The translations under genes and the position numbers were made by a program. The notes under the pieces were generated by a model that did no database searches, had not been told where the DNA came from, and was given only the letters and a program-made list of their open reading frames with translations. A stretch of DNA of 64,000 bases from Ornithinibacillus bavariensis. Its GTDB lineage: Bacteria > Bacillota > Bacilli > Bacillales > Amphibacillaceae. The stretch's first letter is position 1. Every line of letters starts with the position of its first letter. The stretch covers positions 310,001 through 374,000 of the forward strand of contig NZ_BORP01000002.1 in assembly GCF_018333235.1 (NCBI RefSeq), in the 5' to 3' direction. Positions 41,526-50,189 of this stretch are shown here, piece by piece.

Positions 41526-42329
41526 ATGCTACGTGGTTTTTATACTGCTGCAAGTGGAATGCTTACCATGCAAAGAAGACAGGAATCACTTGCTAATAAC
41601 ATTGCCAATGCCAACACACCTGGCTATAAAGCCGACCAGGCAACAGTACGTGCGTTTCCTGAGATGCTTTTATATCAAATGGGTTCTAAGACGGTGCCAA
41701 CGAAGCAACCGAAAAACTTACCTATTCAAAATCCAATTGGTTCCATAAATACAGGTGTTTATGTTCAGGAATATGTCCCAAATTATGGACAAGGTGCTTT
41801 ACGTGAAACAGATGTATCGACAGACTTGGCACTTATAGATGGCGTATTTCCAGATGAAACAGGTAGTATCTTTTTTACAGTCCAAAATGAAAATGGTGAG
41901 CCACGCTACACGAGAAATGGTAATTTTACCGTTGATGGACAAGGATACTTAGTAACAACACAAGGTTATTATGTTTTAGATCAGGCTGGAAATCCAATTC
42001 AGACAAACGGAATGGAATTTACGGTAACACCTGAGGGAATCGTTCAGGTTGACGGACAGAATATTCCACTGGGTATTGCTTATTCTGCGAATGCAAATCA
42101 GCTAGAGAAGGAAGGAAACGGACTTTTTAACGGTGATGCTGAACCCGTTCCTGGTGGGGTTACATATACAGTACAGCAAGGCTTTTTAGAGCAATCGAAT
42201 GTAGATACTGTACAAACTATGACGCAAATGATGGAAGCATATCGTTCATTTGAAATGAACCAAAGAGTGCTAAAAGCATATGATGAAAGCTTAGGAAAAG
42301 CAGTAAATGAAATCGGTCGAATAGTGTGA
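41526..42329 (+). CDS. flhO: Flagellar hook-basal body rod protein FlhO
   Basis: A rod/hook family protein (FlgF/FlgG type), 267 residues. The N-terminal motif is MLRGFYTAASGMLTMQRRQE followed by LANNIANANTPGYKAD. The C-terminal helix has MTQMMEAYRSFEMNQRVLKAYDESLG. Both ends would form the coiled coils that pack in the rod. It is paired with flhP 25 bases downstream, the usual arrangement after mbl. AAAGGAAGTGTGTTGTA precedes the ATG. Confidence 0.93.
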   Translation: MLRGFYTAASGMLTMQRRQESLANNIANANTPGYKADQATVRAFPEMLLYQMGSKTVPTKQPKNLPIQNPIGSINTGVYVQEYVPNYGQGALRETDVSTDLALIDGVFPDETGSIFFTVQNENGEPRYTRNGNFTVDGQGYLVTTQGYYVLDQAGNPIQTNGMEFTVTPEGIVQVDGQNIPLGIAYSANANQLEKEGNGLFNGDAEPVPGGVTYTVQQGFLEQSNVDTVQTMTQMMEAYRSFEMNQRVLKAYDESLGKAVNEIGRIV

Positions 42330-42354
42330 TGACCATATTCAAGGAGGTGGAGTC

Positions 42355-43179
42355 ATGTCTAGAACGATGATTCAAGCAGCGGTTACGATGAATCAGCTAC
42401 AACAAAAGCTCGATTTAATTGGAAATAACTTAGCAAATAGTCAAACAACTGGTTATAAAGCAAGACAAGCAGATTTTTCATCCTTATTATTTCAACAAAT
42501 CAATAACATGACAGACCCAAGAAACGCGGAAGGCAGACTCACTCCGGACGGGATTCGTGTTGGTTCAGGTGCAAGGCTTGGTGCAATCAATCTTGATTTG
42601 TCACTTGGAACTTTAAAAGAAACAGGCAGAGACTTAGATGTTGCGCTTCTTGAGCAAAATTATTTATTCAAGATACGTGTAACAGAAAATAATGTGGAAG
42701 AAATACGTTATACAAGAGATGGGGCTTTTTATCTAAGCCCCCTTGAAAATAACCAAGTTATGCTGACTACTAAAGACGGAGATCCCGTGTTAGGGGTCGG
42801 GGACCAACCAATTATTTTTAATGATGGTTTTGATGGAATTACTATTAGTGATAATGGTCAAATCATGGTTAATCGTGGAAATTATAGTGAATATGTTGGT
42901 CAGCTTGCTGTTGTTGAGGCGGTTCGACCACGGTTATTAGAAGCAACAGGAAACAATAACTTCCGTTTACCAGATTTGAATGCACTTAATTATAACGAAG
43001 CGGACATTATTCAGGATGTACAAGCAAACGTAAAAAGTGGAACATTAGAAACCTCTAACGTAAATATGGCGAAGGAGTTAACAGATTTAATTACAACACA
43101 ACGTTCCTATCAATTTAATGCTCGTACCATTTCTATGGGTGACCAAATGATGGGCTTAATCAATCAATTACGTTCATAG
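42355..43179 (+). CDS. flhP: Flagellar hook-basal body protein FlhP
   Basis: Second distal-rod type protein, 274 residues. N-terminal segment RTMIQAAVTMNQLQQKLD, then IGNNLANSQTTGYKARQADF. The C-terminal segment is VNMAKELTDLITTQRSYQFN, then ARTISMGDQMMGLINQL. AAGGAGGTGGAGTC precedes the ATG. With FlhO it would complete the rod that carries the hook. No other flagellar genes are in the window. Confidence 0.93.
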   Translation: MSRTMIQAAVTMNQLQQKLDLIGNNLANSQTTGYKARQADFSSLLFQQINNMTDPRNAEGRLTPDGIRVGSGARLGAINLDLSLGTLKETGRDLDVALLEQNYLFKIRVTENNVEEIRYTRDGAFYLSPLENNQVMLTTKDGDPVLGVGDQPIIFNDGFDGITISDNGQIMVNRGNYSEYVGQLAVVEAVRPRLLEATGNNNFRLPDLNALNYNEADIIQDVQANVKSGTLETSNVNMAKELTDLITTQRSYQFNARTISMGDQMMGLINQLRS

Positions 43180-43273
43180 TACAGACAGAATATCAAAGAT
43201 TGATTGACGAGAATGGACGCTTACCTTTATAGTAATAGAGAAATGAACGTAAGGAAATTAGGTGAACCAAATC

Positions 43274-43762
43274 ATGTCCACAACAAATCAATATGAAAAA
43301 ACGAAGGAAGATAATGCAACAAGAAGAAAGCGAATTAAGTTGGAATCTGAACCTAAAAGAGTTCCAGTAATACGAGAAAGTGAAAACACGGATAGTGGAA
43401 GCAAAGAACCAGCTATCCCAAAGGCTGCAAGTAGAAAAGATTCCAAAACAGAAGTATCAGATGCTAAGGAACGAAGAAGACAGAAGTCTTTAAGTGCCGA
43501 AGAAGAAATGACAGATTCACTCAAACAAGAGAGAAGACAACAGAGGAAGCAGCAGAAGGAAGAAAAACGTAAAAACAAGAAACCACGATTACGTATTATT
43601 CCTATTTGGCTACGTATTGTTTTGATTGCAGGTCTTTCCTTTATAGCGCTTTGTGTAGGACTAATGATTGGTTATGGCGGACTAGGTGATGGGGATCCAA
43701 CAGATGCTTTAAAATGGGAAACCTGGCAGCATATTGTTGACTTAATATATAAAGAAAAATAA
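43274..43762 (+). CDS. EpuA-like membrane protein (DUF annotated as RNA polymerase beta-like)
   Basis: A 162-residue protein with about 100 charged, disordered N-terminal residues, one membrane helix (IPIWLRIVLIAGLSFIALCV) and a short conserved tail (IGYGGLGDGDPTDAL, then WQHIVDLI). This tail is the signature of the EpuA family (PF11772), misleadingly labelled DNA-directed RNA polymerase subunit beta in databases. Its role is unknown. ATG 43274 follows AGGTGA; a GTG at 43262 is possible. It ends in a terminator, so flhO-flhP-this gene may be one unit. Confidence 0.78.
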   Translation: MSTTNQYEKTKEDNATRRKRIKLESEPKRVPVIRESENTDSGSKEPAIPKAASRKDSKTEVSDAKERRRQKSLSAEEEMTDSLKQERRQQRKQQKEEKRKNKKPRLRIIPIWLRIVLIAGLSFIALCVGLMIGYGGLGDGDPTDALKWETWQHIVDLIYKEK

Positions 43763-43764
43763 TT

Positions 43765-43797
43765 AGAACCTGTTCCTTCGTGAGCAGGTTCTTTGTT
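43765..43797 (+). terminator. Terminator after the EpuA-like gene
   Basis: AGAACCTG and CAGGTTCT form an 8-bp perfect stem around TTCCTTCGTGAG, followed by TTGTTT. Confidence 0.75.
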
Positions 43798-43855
43798 TAA
43801 AACAAGGAATTTTACTAATTACAATTATTAGGAAAGAGAATTGGGGGTATTCAGG

Positions 43856-44380
43856 ATGTTTTTTCTCCAAATGTCAGGCTTTCCTGGTTCTGGAAAATCA
43901 ACATTAGCCAGAAAAATAGCACTGCAAACGGGAGCAGTTGTCATTGATCACGACGTTATTAAATCAGCATTATTAGAGGGGATTGCAAATAATGAATTGG
44001 ATTTAAATCTTGCTGGAAAAATATCCTACCAAATCGATTGGGCATTAGTCGAATCTAACCTCGCTCATGGTAAAAGTGTCATATTAGATAGTCCGTGCCT
44101 TTATGAAATCATGATTGAAAAAGGTACGCAACTAGCAGAAAAGTATGGTGCAATGTACAAATATGTAGAGTGTTTTCTCGATGACTTTCATGAAATCAAT
44201 CACCGATTAAAATCAAGGAAAAAAATGATTAGCCAGATTAGTGAAGTAAATTCCGAGGATACCTTTCAACAGGTATTATCAAGTAGTAAAAAACCAGAAA
44301 ATCTCCCAGTCTACCGTGTAAAAACAAACGTTCCGCTTGAGTCATATTTACAAGGAGTCTTGAACTATATAGCAGAATAA
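43856..44380 (+). CDS. Small P-loop kinase-like AAA protein
   Basis: A 174-residue nucleotide kinase of the zeta-toxin/predicted kinase type. The Walker A motif is GFPGSGKST at residues 8-16. VVIDHDVIKSALLEG follows near 28-42 and VILDSPCLYE near 76 would be the Walker B region. A basic lid segment (HRLKSRKK) lies near 118. The substrate is unknown. ATG 43856 follows TTGGGGG at eight bases. It has no visible antitoxin partner, so I do not call it a toxin. Confidence 0.7.
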   Translation: MFFLQMSGFPGSGKSTLARKIALQTGAVVIDHDVIKSALLEGIANNELDLNLAGKISYQIDWALVESNLAHGKSVILDSPCLYEIMIEKGTQLAEKYGAMYKYVECFLDDFHEINHRLKSRKKMISQISEVNSEDTFQQVLSSSKKPENLPVYRVKTNVPLESYLQGVLNYIAE

Positions 44381-44401
44381 AGTCTGCAAATTCCAATTCT
44401 C

Positions 44402-44410
44402 TGTTATAAT
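44402..44410 (+). promoter_or_regulatory. Extended -10 promoter for fabZ
   Basis: TGTTATAAT is a perfect extended -10 element (TGnTATAAT), 33 bases before the fabZ start. The -35 is poor. No FapR operator (TTAGTACCTANNTACTAA type) was recognised. Confidence 0.6.
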
Positions 44411-44442
44411 GATAAAAACAATACATAAAGGGGTTTATAAAA

Positions 44443-44862
44443 TTGGATATAAACGAAATCAAAAATATTATTCCACATCGCTACCCATTTCTATTAGTGG
44501 ACAAGGTTCTCGAAATGGAGGAGGGACGACGGGTTGTTGGACTTAAAAACGTGACAATGAACGAGCCATTCTTTCAGGGGCACTTTCCTGATTACCCTGT
44601 CATGCCTGGAGTTTTAATCATCGAAGCATTAGCACAAGTAGGTGCAATAGCTGTTTTAGGTAAAGAAGAAAATCGTGGCAAAATAGGATTTTTAGCTGGA
44701 GTGGATAAATGTCGCTTCAAGCGCCAGGTGAAACCGGGTGACCAGCTTAAATTGGAAGTTGAAATCATTCGTGTCAAAGGTCCAATCGGAAAAGGAAAAG
44801 GAATTGCAACCGTTGATGGCGAATTAGCGTGTGAAGCTGAAATAACATTTGCAATTAAATAA
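44443..44862 (+). CDS. fabZ: 3-hydroxyacyl-ACP dehydratase FabZ
   Basis: It removes water from 3-hydroxyacyl-ACP in fatty acid elongation. The 139-residue hotdog-fold protein has [12 protein letters not shown] at 11-22, the catalytic histidine in [15 protein letters not shown] near 48-62, and the glutamate two turns later ([10 protein letters not shown]). The start is TTG 44443, preceded by AAAGGGG. It follows mbl-flhO-flhP at some distance as in B. subtilis (ywpB). A terminator follows. Confidence 0.95.
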   Translation: MDINEIKNIIPHRYPFLLVDKVLEMEEGRRVVGLKNVTMNEPFFQGHFPDYPVMPGVLIIEALAQVGAIAVLGKEENRGKIGFLAGVDKCRFKRQVKPGDQLKLEVEIIRVKGPIGKGKGIATVDGELACEAEITFAIK

Positions 44863-44870
44863 TAAAAAAG

Positions 44871-44905
44871 GGAATGCTACTAAGAGATTAGTGGCATTTT
44901 TTGTT
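44871..44905 (+). terminator. Terminator after fabZ
   Basis: AATGCTACTAA pairs with TTAGTGGCATT around GAGA, with one wobble pair, followed by TTTTTG. Confidence 0.82.
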
Positions 44906-45226
44906 GTGGGAAGGGTTAGAGAATAGGCTCGATTAATTCTTGGGTGCATTGAATGAATCAAATTGGAAGATACAATTAGCTATGGTCCATGATTTGAACA
45001 ATCATCCAGATAATTTAAGATTACGGTCTACACGATGTCAAAAAGCTGGTTGAAAGGTTTAGAACGCAGTATACTAACCACGAAAAATTTCAAATTATTC
45101 CTCAAAAAATCCATGACTACAACCAAAAAACGCCAATCCAACTAATTTTTTGCAAAAAAGCTGTATCAGTTTTGTGAAAAAGGGAAAACTATTTGCGAAA
45201 ACTAATTACTACAAGGAGGAAATCTC
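44906..45226. other. Gap between fabZ and the Asn/Asp-rich lipoprotein
   Basis: About 320 bases. A 36-codon frame without a standard start (about 44939-45050) does not resemble a family I know. No promoter was clear. The ribosome site AAGGAGGAAA of the next gene marks its end. Confidence 0.35.
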
Positions 45227-45550
45227 ATGAAAAAGGAATTACTAATTAAATTAGGTGCCCCTATTTTGGCCTTATCGTTGGTGGCAGCTTGTGGGAATAA
45301 TGATGATAATGACCCAATTGATAACGATGAGGCACCTTTAAATCAAGACAATAATGATAACAATGATCTTGATAATGATGACAATAATTTAGATGATGAT
45401 CTAAATGGTAACGACAACAATAACGGTATGGACAACGGTACAGATAACGGTCTAAATAATAATGATAATAATGATTTAGACAACAATCTAAATGACAATA
45501 ATAACGATAATTTAAATGACAATAATAACAACAACGATAACAATCGCTAA
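45227..45550 (+). CDS. Asn/Asp-rich low-complexity lipoprotein
   Basis: A 107-residue protein. A lipoprotein signal peptide ends at LVAAC (Cys 22) and would anchor it to the outer face of the membrane. Nearly everything after GNNDDND is built of Asn and Asp with a few Leu and Gly, in loose NDNNDLDN-like repeats. No domain is recognisable. The acidic tail may bind cations or act as a spacer in the wall, which is a guess. AAGGAGGAAATCTC precedes the ATG and a terminator follows. Confidence 0.75.
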   Translation: MKKELLIKLGAPILALSLVAACGNNDDNDPIDNDEAPLNQDNNDNNDLDNDDNNLDDDLNGNDNNNGMDNGTDNGLNNNDNNDLDNNLNDNNNDNLNDNNNNNDNNR

Positions 45551-45557
45551 GAACTAG

Positions 45558-45596
45558 AAATACCCCTTTTCGTTAGAGAAAAGGGGTATTTCTTTT
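45558..45596 (+). terminator. Terminator between the lipoprotein and the yjfB-like gene
   Basis: AAATACCCCTTTT and AAAAGGGGTATTT form a perfect long stem followed by CTTTT. It can serve both convergent genes. Confidence 0.85.
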
Positions 45597-45602
45597 CACC
45601 AA

Positions 45603-45791
45603 TTAAACTTGAATATCAATACTCTTTCCTAAAGAAGGGTGGGGTGCTTCACCGACGGATTTCTGAAGCATCTCTGTTAATTGAATTCCTTGCTGTTGCA
45701 TGAGATTCTTCACATTTACCATAACGGCTAAACTTGCTTGCGAACGAACCTGGCTATTTGCCATTACGACTGACATTGCTGCAATGTCCAT
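45603..45791 (-). CDS. YjfB-like putative motility protein
   Basis: A 62-residue protein starting MDIAAMSVVMANSQVRSQAS and continuing LAVMVNVKNLMQQQGIQLTEML. This matches the small YjfB family (PF14070), annotated as putative motility protein and sigma-D related in B. subtilis. GGAGGTATTTC precedes its ATG on the minus strand. The function is unproven. Confidence 0.78.
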   Translation of the reverse strand: MDIAAMSVVMANSQVRSQASLAVMVNVKNLMQQQGIQLTEMLQKSVGEAPHPSLGKSIDIQV

Positions 45792-46013
45792 GAAATACCT
45801 CCTCTATATGTATACAATTATATTATCATACATAGCGTCAAGAAAGCAGAATAATTTTCATACCTTATCAGCCATCTATTTTTCAGTATAATAAAAGCAT
45901 AAGAAGCTAAAATTAGACTGAATGACCTATTTTGTGATTTAATTTTATTGTACTATTACTAGCAAATTTTGCTAACAATAGATTCAAATGATAAAGGTAT
46001 GGTGAATTGAATT

Positions 46014-47330
46014 TTGGACATTCCACTGATATCCATAGGAATTGTACTCATTTTGATTATTGCAAATGGTATTTTTGCCATGACAGAAATTGCAATTGTT
46101 ACATCAAGAAAAGCAAGACTGCAAAGAATGGAAGAAGATGGCGATAAACGAGCAACTTTTGCATTAAAGCTTGCGGAAGAGCCAAACCAATTACTTTCTA
46201 CTATTCAAATTGGGATTACATTAATTGGGGTAGTAACTGGAGCGTTTGGTGGTGCAGCTATTGCAAGTAAGTTAGCCCCACTAATAGAAAAAATCGATAT
46301 ACTTGCTCGATTTAGCTCACAGATTAGTATGTTTATCGTGATTGCAATAACCACGTATCTTTCTTTAATCATAGGGGAGCTCGTACCGAAACGGATTGGT
46401 ATGAATAATCCAGAAAAAGTAGCACTTACCGTTGCCAAACCGATGTATTTCTTTTCGAAGATTGGTAAGCCACTTATTTGGATTTTAAGTAAATCCACTG
46501 AGCTCGTATTGAAAATTTTCGGTATAAAGCAGAGCAATGAACCCGATGTAACAGAAGAAGAAATTACCCAACTAATTGAACAAGGCGTTTTTAGTGGTGT
46601 TGTTGATAAGATTGAGCATGAAATGGTGGAGCAAATCTTCTACATGGGAGATCAGCGTCTAGGTGATATACTCACTCCTAGAACATATTTAGAGTGGATT
46701 GACCTTGAGGATCCACTTGAGGAAAATTTGGAGATTATGAGCTCAAGTAGCCACGAATCTTTCCCAGTTGGGGCGGGAAGCCTTGACAAATTCCGTGGTG
46801 TCCTGCACACAAAAGACGTTTTTAAACTTTTAATAAATAAAGAACCCATTCATTTAGAAGAATGTGTCGAGGAAGCACTGGTGTTACCTGAGGCGATGAT
46901 GGCATTTCAAGCTTTAGAGAAAATTAAAGACAGTGGTAAACATCAAGCTGTTGTGATTGATGAATATGGTGGTATAGAAGGATTTGTAACACTCCATGAC
47001 TTTATTGAAAACATTGTTGGTGACATGCCAGATCTTGAGGATGACCCGAAGATCATTCAGCGAGATGAGAACTCATGGCTTGCAGATGGCCTAATTTCAT
47101 TGGAAACATTCAGACGTTACTTCGATATTGATGAACTAGAAGAATTAAGAAGTGAGGCCCACACCCTTGGTGGATATATCACTACCTATTTGGGTGACAT
47201 TCCAAAGGCGGGCGACTTCATTGAAATAGAGAACCTAAAGCTAGAGGTAGTCGACATGGACCATGTACGGGTAGACAAAGTTATGATTACTCAAATGGAA
47301 GTGGAAAATGCCGAAGAAGATGATGAATAA
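46014..47330 (+). CDS. CNNM/CBS/CorC-domain transporter (hemolysin family)
   Basis: A 438-residue membrane protein of the UPF0053 family, linked to Mg/Co efflux or resistance. About four membrane segments occupy the DUF21 domain (1-195). Two CBS domains (about 215-335) contain LGDILTPRTYLEWIDL and AVVIDEYGGIEGFVTLHDFIE. A CorC_HlyC domain (about 350-430) ends it. The start is probably TTG 46014, with GGTG nine bases upstream. Close paralogues in B. subtilis are yhdP, yhdT, yrkA and yqhB; which one this matches cannot be told. Confidence 0.9.
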   Translation: MDIPLISIGIVLILIIANGIFAMTEIAIVTSRKARLQRMEEDGDKRATFALKLAEEPNQLLSTIQIGITLIGVVTGAFGGAAIASKLAPLIEKIDILARFSSQISMFIVIAITTYLSLIIGELVPKRIGMNNPEKVALTVAKPMYFFSKIGKPLIWILSKSTELVLKIFGIKQSNEPDVTEEEITQLIEQGVFSGVVDKIEHEMVEQIFYMGDQRLGDILTPRTYLEWIDLEDPLEENLEIMSSSSHESFPVGAGSLDKFRGVLHTKDVFKLLINKEPIHLEECVEEALVLPEAMMAFQALEKIKDSGKHQAVVIDEYGGIEGFVTLHDFIENIVGDMPDLEDDPKIIQRDENSWLADGLISLETFRRYFDIDELEELRSEAHTLGGYITTYLGDIPKAGDFIEIENLKLEVVDMDHVRVDKVMITQMEVENAEEDDE

Positions 47331-47344
47331 CTGAAAAACCTTCT

Positions 47345-47371
47345 GACTCTCCAATTATGGAGAGTTTTTTA
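47345..47371 (+). terminator. Terminator after the CBS transporter
   Basis: ACTCTCCA and TGGAGAGT pair around a short loop, followed by TTTTT. Confidence 0.82.
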
Positions 47372-47694
47372 TTTGCTTCTACAGAGCTCAATAAAATGCA
47401 ACTAAAAAACTGAATTTGAAAGTGAGGAGAAGACAGTAGCAATACAAATGCCAGGATTTCTATCCGAAGACGTTACGAAATAGTACTATTCATCCTTACT
47501 AGAGTTCACTGTTCACATATCCTATATGCTCCTTTGTAGCTTTATCTAGTTGCTTTTGGTTAATGCCTTATTATAGTGAGGAGGCATCATCGTGGAGATT
47601 CATGAAAAGGAATTATTGAAAATTAAATCACTGTAGGCAGTCTATACTTCTATAAAAAGGGTAATTATTAGAAGTACAAAGGAGGACTTGTTCA
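47372..47694. other. Gap with gene-start remnants before the tlpA-like pseudogene
   Basis: About 320 bases. Two places look like gene starts without genes. GAGGAGG (47578-47584) precedes a GTG at 47592 and a 14-codon frame (MEIHEKELLKIKSL) ending at 47636. Earlier, a ribosome-like site near 47423 precedes a short frame ending at about 47482. They may be relics, in keeping with the pseudogene that follows. Confidence 0.35.
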
Positions 47695-48269
47695 ATGAAA
47701 AAGTGACTATTTCTTATTGTAATCATTGGTATGCTAGGGTGGTCCATTTTTGATTTTAACCATTCTAAAAGACATTCGACACAACCATTTGAAAAGGTAA
47801 ATGAAGTGAACGTAGATAAATCTGTTCAAGAAACGAAAGCGCCAATAATTGGGCTAGATGTCGGAAACAAGGCACCTGAATTTGAGCTAAAAACCTTAAC
47901 AGGAGATCATATTAATTTATCAGATTTTCGTGGGCATCGTGTCATGCTTAATTTTTGGGCAACATGATGTCCCCTTGTCGAGCTGAGATGCCAGAGATGG
48001 AAAAACTCCATCAAGAAAAGGATATTGTCATTTTAGCAATTAACTTAACTGATACAGAGATTAATATAGGTGATGTAGAAGATTTTACTCATGAATACAA
48101 TTTAACTTTTCCTATCCTATTGGATCAGAACATAGATGTAGCTACTCTATATGCGATACAACCAATTCCTACCACCTATTTGATTGATTCTGCTGGTATA
48201 ATCCAATATAAAGCATTTGGTGCAATGAATTATGACAAAATGGTACAGGAATACGAGGAAATGGAATAA
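47695..48269 (+). pseudogene. TlpA/ResA-like thiol-disulfide oxidoreductase, disrupted
   Basis: The conceptual product is a membrane-anchored thioredoxin-fold protein: N-terminal helix, linker, then VGNKAPEFELKTLTGDHINL, a CxxC region and a cis-proline (QPIPTTYLID). It is broken three ways. TGA replaces a sense codon at codon 4 (47704-47706). TGA replaces the Trp of the WCPPC motif (47965-47967). One C is missing from the CCC-CCT of that motif, shifting the frame into CRAEMPEMEKL. AAAGGAGG precedes the original ATG 47695, so the 5' end is intact. Either a real pseudogene or, less likely, sequencing errors. Confidence 0.88.
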
Positions 48270-48290
48270 TTTTATGTGAAATCTGTGCGG

Positions 48291-48317
48291 TTGACATTTT
48301 ACCCGTGGGGGTATAAT
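48291..48317 (+). promoter_or_regulatory. Promoter and CstR-type operator 1
   Basis: TTGACA (48291-48296) and TATAAT (48312-48317) with a 15-base spacer. The palindrome TACCC-N4-GGGTA (48300-48313) fills the spacer and runs into the -10. Repressor binding would block polymerase directly. Confidence 0.75.
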
Positions 48318-48406
48318 ATAAAACATGGGTTTGAATTTCTCAAGAGGAATTGATGGTAGCTTCCTGAGCACATTGTTATAGGCTCGATTTTTTTTACGCA
48401 TTAAAT

Positions 48407-48422
48407 ATACCCGTATGGGTAT
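48407..48422. promoter_or_regulatory. CstR-type operator 2
   Basis: ATACCCGTATGGGTAT, a palindrome of ATACCC-N4-GGGTAT, 28 bases before the reductase start codon. It lies in the leader downstream of operator 1. Confidence 0.75.
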
Positions 48423-48449
48423 TGAATTAAAGTAAAGGAGTGGTACATC

Positions 48450-50147
48450 GTGGGAAAGCGAATTTTAGTAGTTGGTGGGGTAGCAGGTGGAGCATCTGCT
48501 GCTGCTAGAGTGAGAAGAATCGATGAATATGCAGAGATAATCATGTTCGAAAAGGGACCACAGGTTTCAATTTCTAATTGTTCTTTACCTTATCATTTAA
48601 GTGGAATTGTAGAAAATAGTAAATCCTTGGTATTAATGAATCCAGATTCGTTTAAGAAGCGTTATAATATTGATGCAAGAGTTAATACCGAAGTAATAAA
48701 AATTAATCGAAAGAATAAGACGATTACAGTTAAGGATTTGGTAGCTAATAGTATCTACGAAGAGGCGTATGATAAGCTGATTCTTTCCCCTGGAGCTTCA
48801 CCTATTCTTCCGAATAAGGTTGAAGGTATAAATAAACCTAACGTATTCACCGTTCGAAATGTAGAAGATATTGAACAAATAAATAATTATTTGAAAGAAA
48901 ACAGCGTTGAGAATGTTGCAGTAATTGGTGGGGGATTTATAGGTATTGAAGTAGCTGAAAACCTACGCTTAGCTAAATACAATGTATCTGTTGTGGAATT
49001 TGCTAATCAGATTATGACACCATTTGACTATGATATGGTACAAATTCTTCATAAGGAATTGGTGGACCATGGTGTGAACCTAGTCGTTAATGATGGATTA
49101 GCTAAAATTGGGGACGGTTTTATTGAAACGATGTCCGGTGAAAAAATAGCTGCAAATGCAGTTGTCTTAGCAATTGGTGTTAAACCAGAAACAAGGCTAG
49201 CAGAAGAGGCTAAACTTGAAATTGGTGAAACAGGTGCGATAAAGGTGGACAGCAATTATTTAACAAGTGATCGAGACATTTATGCAATTGGCGATGCCAT
49301 TGAGGTGTATCATCGTTTATTGCATAAACCAACACGTCTAGCATTAGCCGGGCCAGCTCAAAAACAAGCAAGGACTGTAGCCGATCATATATATGGCAAA
49401 ACTAACAGAAATCTAGGTGTAATCGGATCATCCTCTATTCACTTATTTAATCTAAATGCGGCATCAACAGGATTAAATACAAGAACAGCTGAAGTGGCAG
49501 GATTTACCTATGATTCTATCTATATTATGCCTACAGATAAAGTGGGACTTATGCCTAATAGTAATGTCATGCATTTTAAATTAGTTTACGAAAAACCGAC
49601 CGGTAAAATCCTCGGGGCACAAGCGATTGGAAAAGGCAATGTTGATAAGCGTATTGATGTTATTGCCACCATAATCATGTTGAATGGAACCTTAGAAGAT
49701 CTGAAAGACTTAGAATTAACGTATTCGCCTATGCTCGGAACTGCAAAGGATGTTGTGAACCATGCAGCACTTGTTGCATTAAATCAATTACACGGACAAT
49801 ACAGAGAAGTAAAAGTCTCTCAAGTTCGCGAACTAGTCGAAAATGATGCTTGTATCATCGATGCCCGTGAAAAGAAGGAGTATGAAGCAGGACATTTAAA
49901 GAATGCGATTAATATCCCGTTAAGTGAATTTAGAAATAGACTGGCTGAAATTCCAACAGATAAACCAGTATATATTCACTGTCGCTCAGGACAACGAAGC
50001 TATAACATGGTAATGGCTCTTGAAAATTTAGGATATACGAATGTCTATAATATCTCTGGCTCTTATTTAGGTATTAATTTGTACGAATACTTTAATGATT
50101 TAGTGACAGGAAGAGAAAAAATTGTAACAGCTTATAACTTTAACTAA
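48450..50147 (+). CDS. CoA-disulfide/persulfide reductase fused to rhodanese
   Basis: A 565-residue flavoprotein of the CoADR-RHD type, which reduces CoA persulfides or polysulfides with NAD(P)H. Domains: FAD/NAD binding (1-320) with VVGGVAGGASAAARVRR and the redox cysteine C44 in SNCSLPYHLSG; a dimerisation domain (about 335-445); and a C-terminal rhodanese (about 455-550) with C511 in HCRSGQRS. The start is GTG 48450 after AAAGGAGTGG. It is the first gene of a persulfide regulon and has CstR-type operators on both sides. S. aureus cdr lacks the rhodanese part. Confidence 0.92.
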   Translation: MGKRILVVGGVAGGASAAARVRRIDEYAEIIMFEKGPQVSISNCSLPYHLSGIVENSKSLVLMNPDSFKKRYNIDARVNTEVIKINRKNKTITVKDLVANSIYEEAYDKLILSPGASPILPNKVEGINKPNVFTVRNVEDIEQINNYLKENSVENVAVIGGGFIGIEVAENLRLAKYNVSVVEFANQIMTPFDYDMVQILHKELVDHGVNLVVNDGLAKIGDGFIETMSGEKIAANAVVLAIGVKPETRLAEEAKLEIGETGAIKVDSNYLTSDRDIYAIGDAIEVYHRLLHKPTRLALAGPAQKQARTVADHIYGKTNRNLGVIGSSSIHLFNLNAASTGLNTRTAEVAGFTYDSIYIMPTDKVGLMPNSNVMHFKLVYEKPTGKILGAQAIGKGNVDKRIDVIATIIMLNGTLEDLKDLELTYSPMLGTAKDVVNHAALVALNQLHGQYREVKVSQVRELVENDACIIDAREKKEYEAGHLKNAINIPLSEFRNRLAEIPTDKPVYIHCRSGQRSYNMVMALENLGYTNVYNISGSYLGINLYEYFNDLVTGREKIVTAYNFN

Positions 50148-50148
50148 T

Positions 50149-50164
50149 ATACCCTGTTGGGTAA
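50149..50164. promoter_or_regulatory. CstR-type operator 3
   Basis: ATACCCTGTTGGGTAA starts two bases after the stop codon of the reductase gene and precedes the membrane rhodanese-like gene. No clear -35 accompanies it. Confidence 0.65.
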
Positions 50165-50189
50165 ATGCTTTTAATTACAGGTGATGTAC

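Noticed and set aside
43856-44380. Zeta-type toxin of a toxin-antitoxin pair
   Set aside because: It has the P-loop kinase pattern but no small antitoxin gene beside it; neighbours are housekeeping genes.
45300-45545. Repeat array or CRISPR-like element in the Asn/Asp-rich gene
   Set aside because: The repetition follows codon-level low complexity (AAT, GAT, AAC, GAC) without regular spacers.
47965-47967. TGA next to the cysteine of a thioredoxin motif as selenocysteine
   Set aside because: The TGA replaces the Trp before the first Cys, not a Cys. A second TGA at codon 4 and a nearby one-base deletion show ordinary decay, and no SECIS-like hairpin is evident.
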